A stretch of DNA of 21,533 nucleotides from a virus: positions 1 through 21,533 of the IMG/VR virus record IMGVR_UViG_3300034280_000314. One strand, given 5' to 3'. The notes beneath the pieces were generated by a model that made no database searches, was not told where the DNA came from, and was given only the letters and a program-made list of their open reading frames with translations. Both the position numbers and the translations under genes were made by a program. Of the stretch, positions 20,199 through 21,533 are shown one piece after another (positions within the stretch are counted from its first letter, which is position 1; each line of letters begins with the position of its first letter).

Positions 20199-21533
20199 GC
20201 GACATCACAGTCAACGTCACAAACTCCGGCGCGGCGAACGTGTCGGTATCGTCAGCGGCGACCGTCAACACGACGGTCGGCAGCGGGGGCGATGTCAGCG
20301 TTGCTATTGGCGCGATCTCGCCGGGCGACGCCACAGTCGTCTCTGGGACCGTTCAGGTCGGCAAGGTGACGACGCTGGCCCCCGGCAGCAATGTCACGAT
20401 CAACAACTCAGGCACTGCGTTTTCTGCCGTGCTTGATTTTGGGATTCCAGGCGCGACAGCGGACGCCAGCCTGCTTTCGTCTGGGATCGTTCCAGACGCT
20501 CGCCTTGGGAGCAACATTCCTAGGCTGGTCAACAATCTTGTGCAGGCCGTGAATCTGCCCAGCTACGTTGACGATGTCGTGGACGTTGGCGGCACGTTGC
20601 CCGAAAGCGGCGACACGGGAAAAATCTACGTTGTGTCCACTGGCGCGAACGCCAATAAGATCTACCGATGGTCTGGCAGCACGTTCATCGAGATCTCGCC
20701 ATCTCCTGGCACGACGGATGCCGTGCCGGAAGGGTCAGCAAACCTCTACTTTACAAACGTCCGTGCCGCAGCCGCAGCCCCGGTGCAGAGCGTGGCGGGC
20801 CGCACTGGTGCCGTGACTCTTGCGGCGTCTGACGTTGGGCTTGGCAGCGTCGATAACACGTCAGACGCAAACAAACCTGTAAGCACCGCTCAAGCGTCTG
20901 CTGACTCTGCCGTGCAGTCATTCGCCGTACAAAGAGCCAACCACACCGGCACGCAGACGGCATCGACGATCAGCGACTTTGCAACTGAGTCGGCGAAGTA
21001 CGGGCCGGTCGTGTCCGTTGCTGGAAGAACTGGCGCGGTAGAAGTCGCTCCAGGCACGAACATCTCAATCACGGCATCCGGGCAGACGATCACTGTCGCA
21101 AGTACTGCGATTGGGAAAAACGATGCCATTGACTGCGGGTTCTTCTACGGCGTCTCCACGCCAACAATTGTCATCACGCAACATCCTGCAAACCAGACCT
21201 CCAGCAGCGGCGCAGCGTCGTTCAGCGTTTCCGCATACGTGACGCACGACGGCACGCCTTCGTACCAGTGGCAGAAAAAAGATTCCAGCGGCATGACGTG
21301 GACGCAGCGTACGTTGCCAAGTGCTGAATGGACTTCCGTAGCCTACGGCAATGGCGTGTTTGTGGCCGTCTCCAATGGCGAGGGAACAGGAAACGGAAAC
21401 ATTGCCGCTACTAGCACAGACGGCACGACATGGACGCAGCGCACGCTGCCATCTAATCAGGAGTGGGAAAGCGTAGCCTACGGAGGCGGCACGTTTGTTG
21501 CCGTAACTGCGGGTGCGGTTGCCGCCACTAGTT
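20195..21533 (+). CDS. large tail fibre protein, 3' end beyond window
   Basis: Open from the ATG at 20195 to the edge, at least 446 residues. Order: Val/Ser/Thr-rich N-terminus (1-80); a fibre segment with DVGGTLPESGDTGKIYVVS and NLYFTNVRA (128-190); two SVAGRTGAV repeats (199-207, 274-282), the first followed by DVGLGSVDNTSDANKPVS, a classic tail-fibre motif; an Ig-like start PTIVITQHPANQTSSSGA with YQWQ (323-360); then two propeller-like repeats, each TWTQRTLPS, W, SVAYG, FVAV (368-392 and 412-437). The last match sialidase/BNR-like modules. It is likely the main receptor-binding fibre. The stop codon is outside the window. Confidence 0.82.
   Translation, partial: MSDITVNVTNSGAANVSVSSAATVNTTVGSGGDVSVAIGAISPGDATVVSGTVQVGKVTTLAPGSNVTINNSGTAFSAVLDFGIPGATADASLLSSGIVPDARLGSNIPRLVNNLVQAVNLPSYVDDVVDVGGTLPESGDTGKIYVVSTGANANKIYRWSGSTFIEISPSPGTTDAVPEGSANLYFTNVRAAAAAPVQSVAGRTGAVTLAASDVGLGSVDNTSDANKPVSTAQASADSAVQSFAVQRANHTGTQTASTISDFATESAKYGPVVSVAGRTGAVEVAPGTNISITASGQTITVASTAIGKNDAIDCGFFYGVSTPTIVITQHPANQTSSSGAASFSVSAYVTHDGTPSYQWQKKDSSGMTWTQRTLPSAEWTSVAYGNGVFVAVSNGEGTGNGNIAATSTDGTTWTQRTLPSNQEWESVAYGGGTFVAVTAGAVAATS

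Noticed and set aside
1-21533. tRNA genes, CRISPR arrays, insertion sequences, integrase and attachment sites
   Set aside because: No cloverleaf, regularly spaced repeat array, transposase or recombinase motif was found; the gaps between genes are short.

Overview
The window is a contiguous piece of a tailed double-stranded DNA phage (or prophage). Every gene I can support lies on the + strand. Genes are packed head to tail, with many 4-5 base stop/start overlaps (ATGA, TGATG, TAGTG, GTGA). Base composition is GC-rich (roughly 60% by eye), which fits a phage of a GC-rich bacterium. Nothing in the sequence identifies the host. I see no integrase, attachment site, tRNA, CRISPR array or host gene, so lytic versus temperate is open.

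Region 1 (1-9769) is the early, DNA-metabolism half. It holds an SNF2-like helicase, an SPPF-type DNA methyltransferase, a small winged-helix protein, a PD-(D/E)XK nuclease-like protein and a replication-initiator-like protein. The linker of that initiator gene contains an array of direct and inverted 12-base repeats followed by A-rich repeats, laid out like an origin embedded in a lambda O gene. Next come a LexA-type DNA-binding domain with no peptidase, a C5 cytosine methyltransferase with a second ORF nested in another frame behind its own strong Shine-Dalgarno (SD), a small membrane protein, a full-length DnaN-like sliding clamp, an HTH protein, a small exported Cys-containing protein, a RusA-type resolvase and a large HNH nuclease with several HTH-like segments. 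No DNA polymerase is present, so the clamp and initiator probably recruit host replication enzymes.

Region 2 (9898-17122) is the packaging and head module in lambda-like order: large terminase, a small unknown, a gpW-like head-completion protein, portal (gpB type), an in-frame protease/scaffold/major-capsid fusion, a DUF2190-type capsid decoration protein and a head-tail connector-like protein. The fusion gene has a strong internal SD and in-frame ATG that would yield the capsid protein alone. GC-rich hairpins lie on both sides of the decoration gene.

Region 3 (17126 to the right edge) is a run of receptor-binding or fibre-type proteins: two Mtd-N-like proteins, a ConA/LamG-like lectin, a BppU-like beta protein and a long fibre with tail-fibre repeats, an Ig-like segment and propeller-like repeats that runs off the edge. 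No tail tube, tape measure or lysis gene is visible, so those must lie outside the window.

The most notable observations are the nested ORF inside the C5 methyltransferase, the internal start in the protease-capsid fusion, and the repeat array in the initiator gene. All functional assignments come from motif recognition by reading; no database search was possible.
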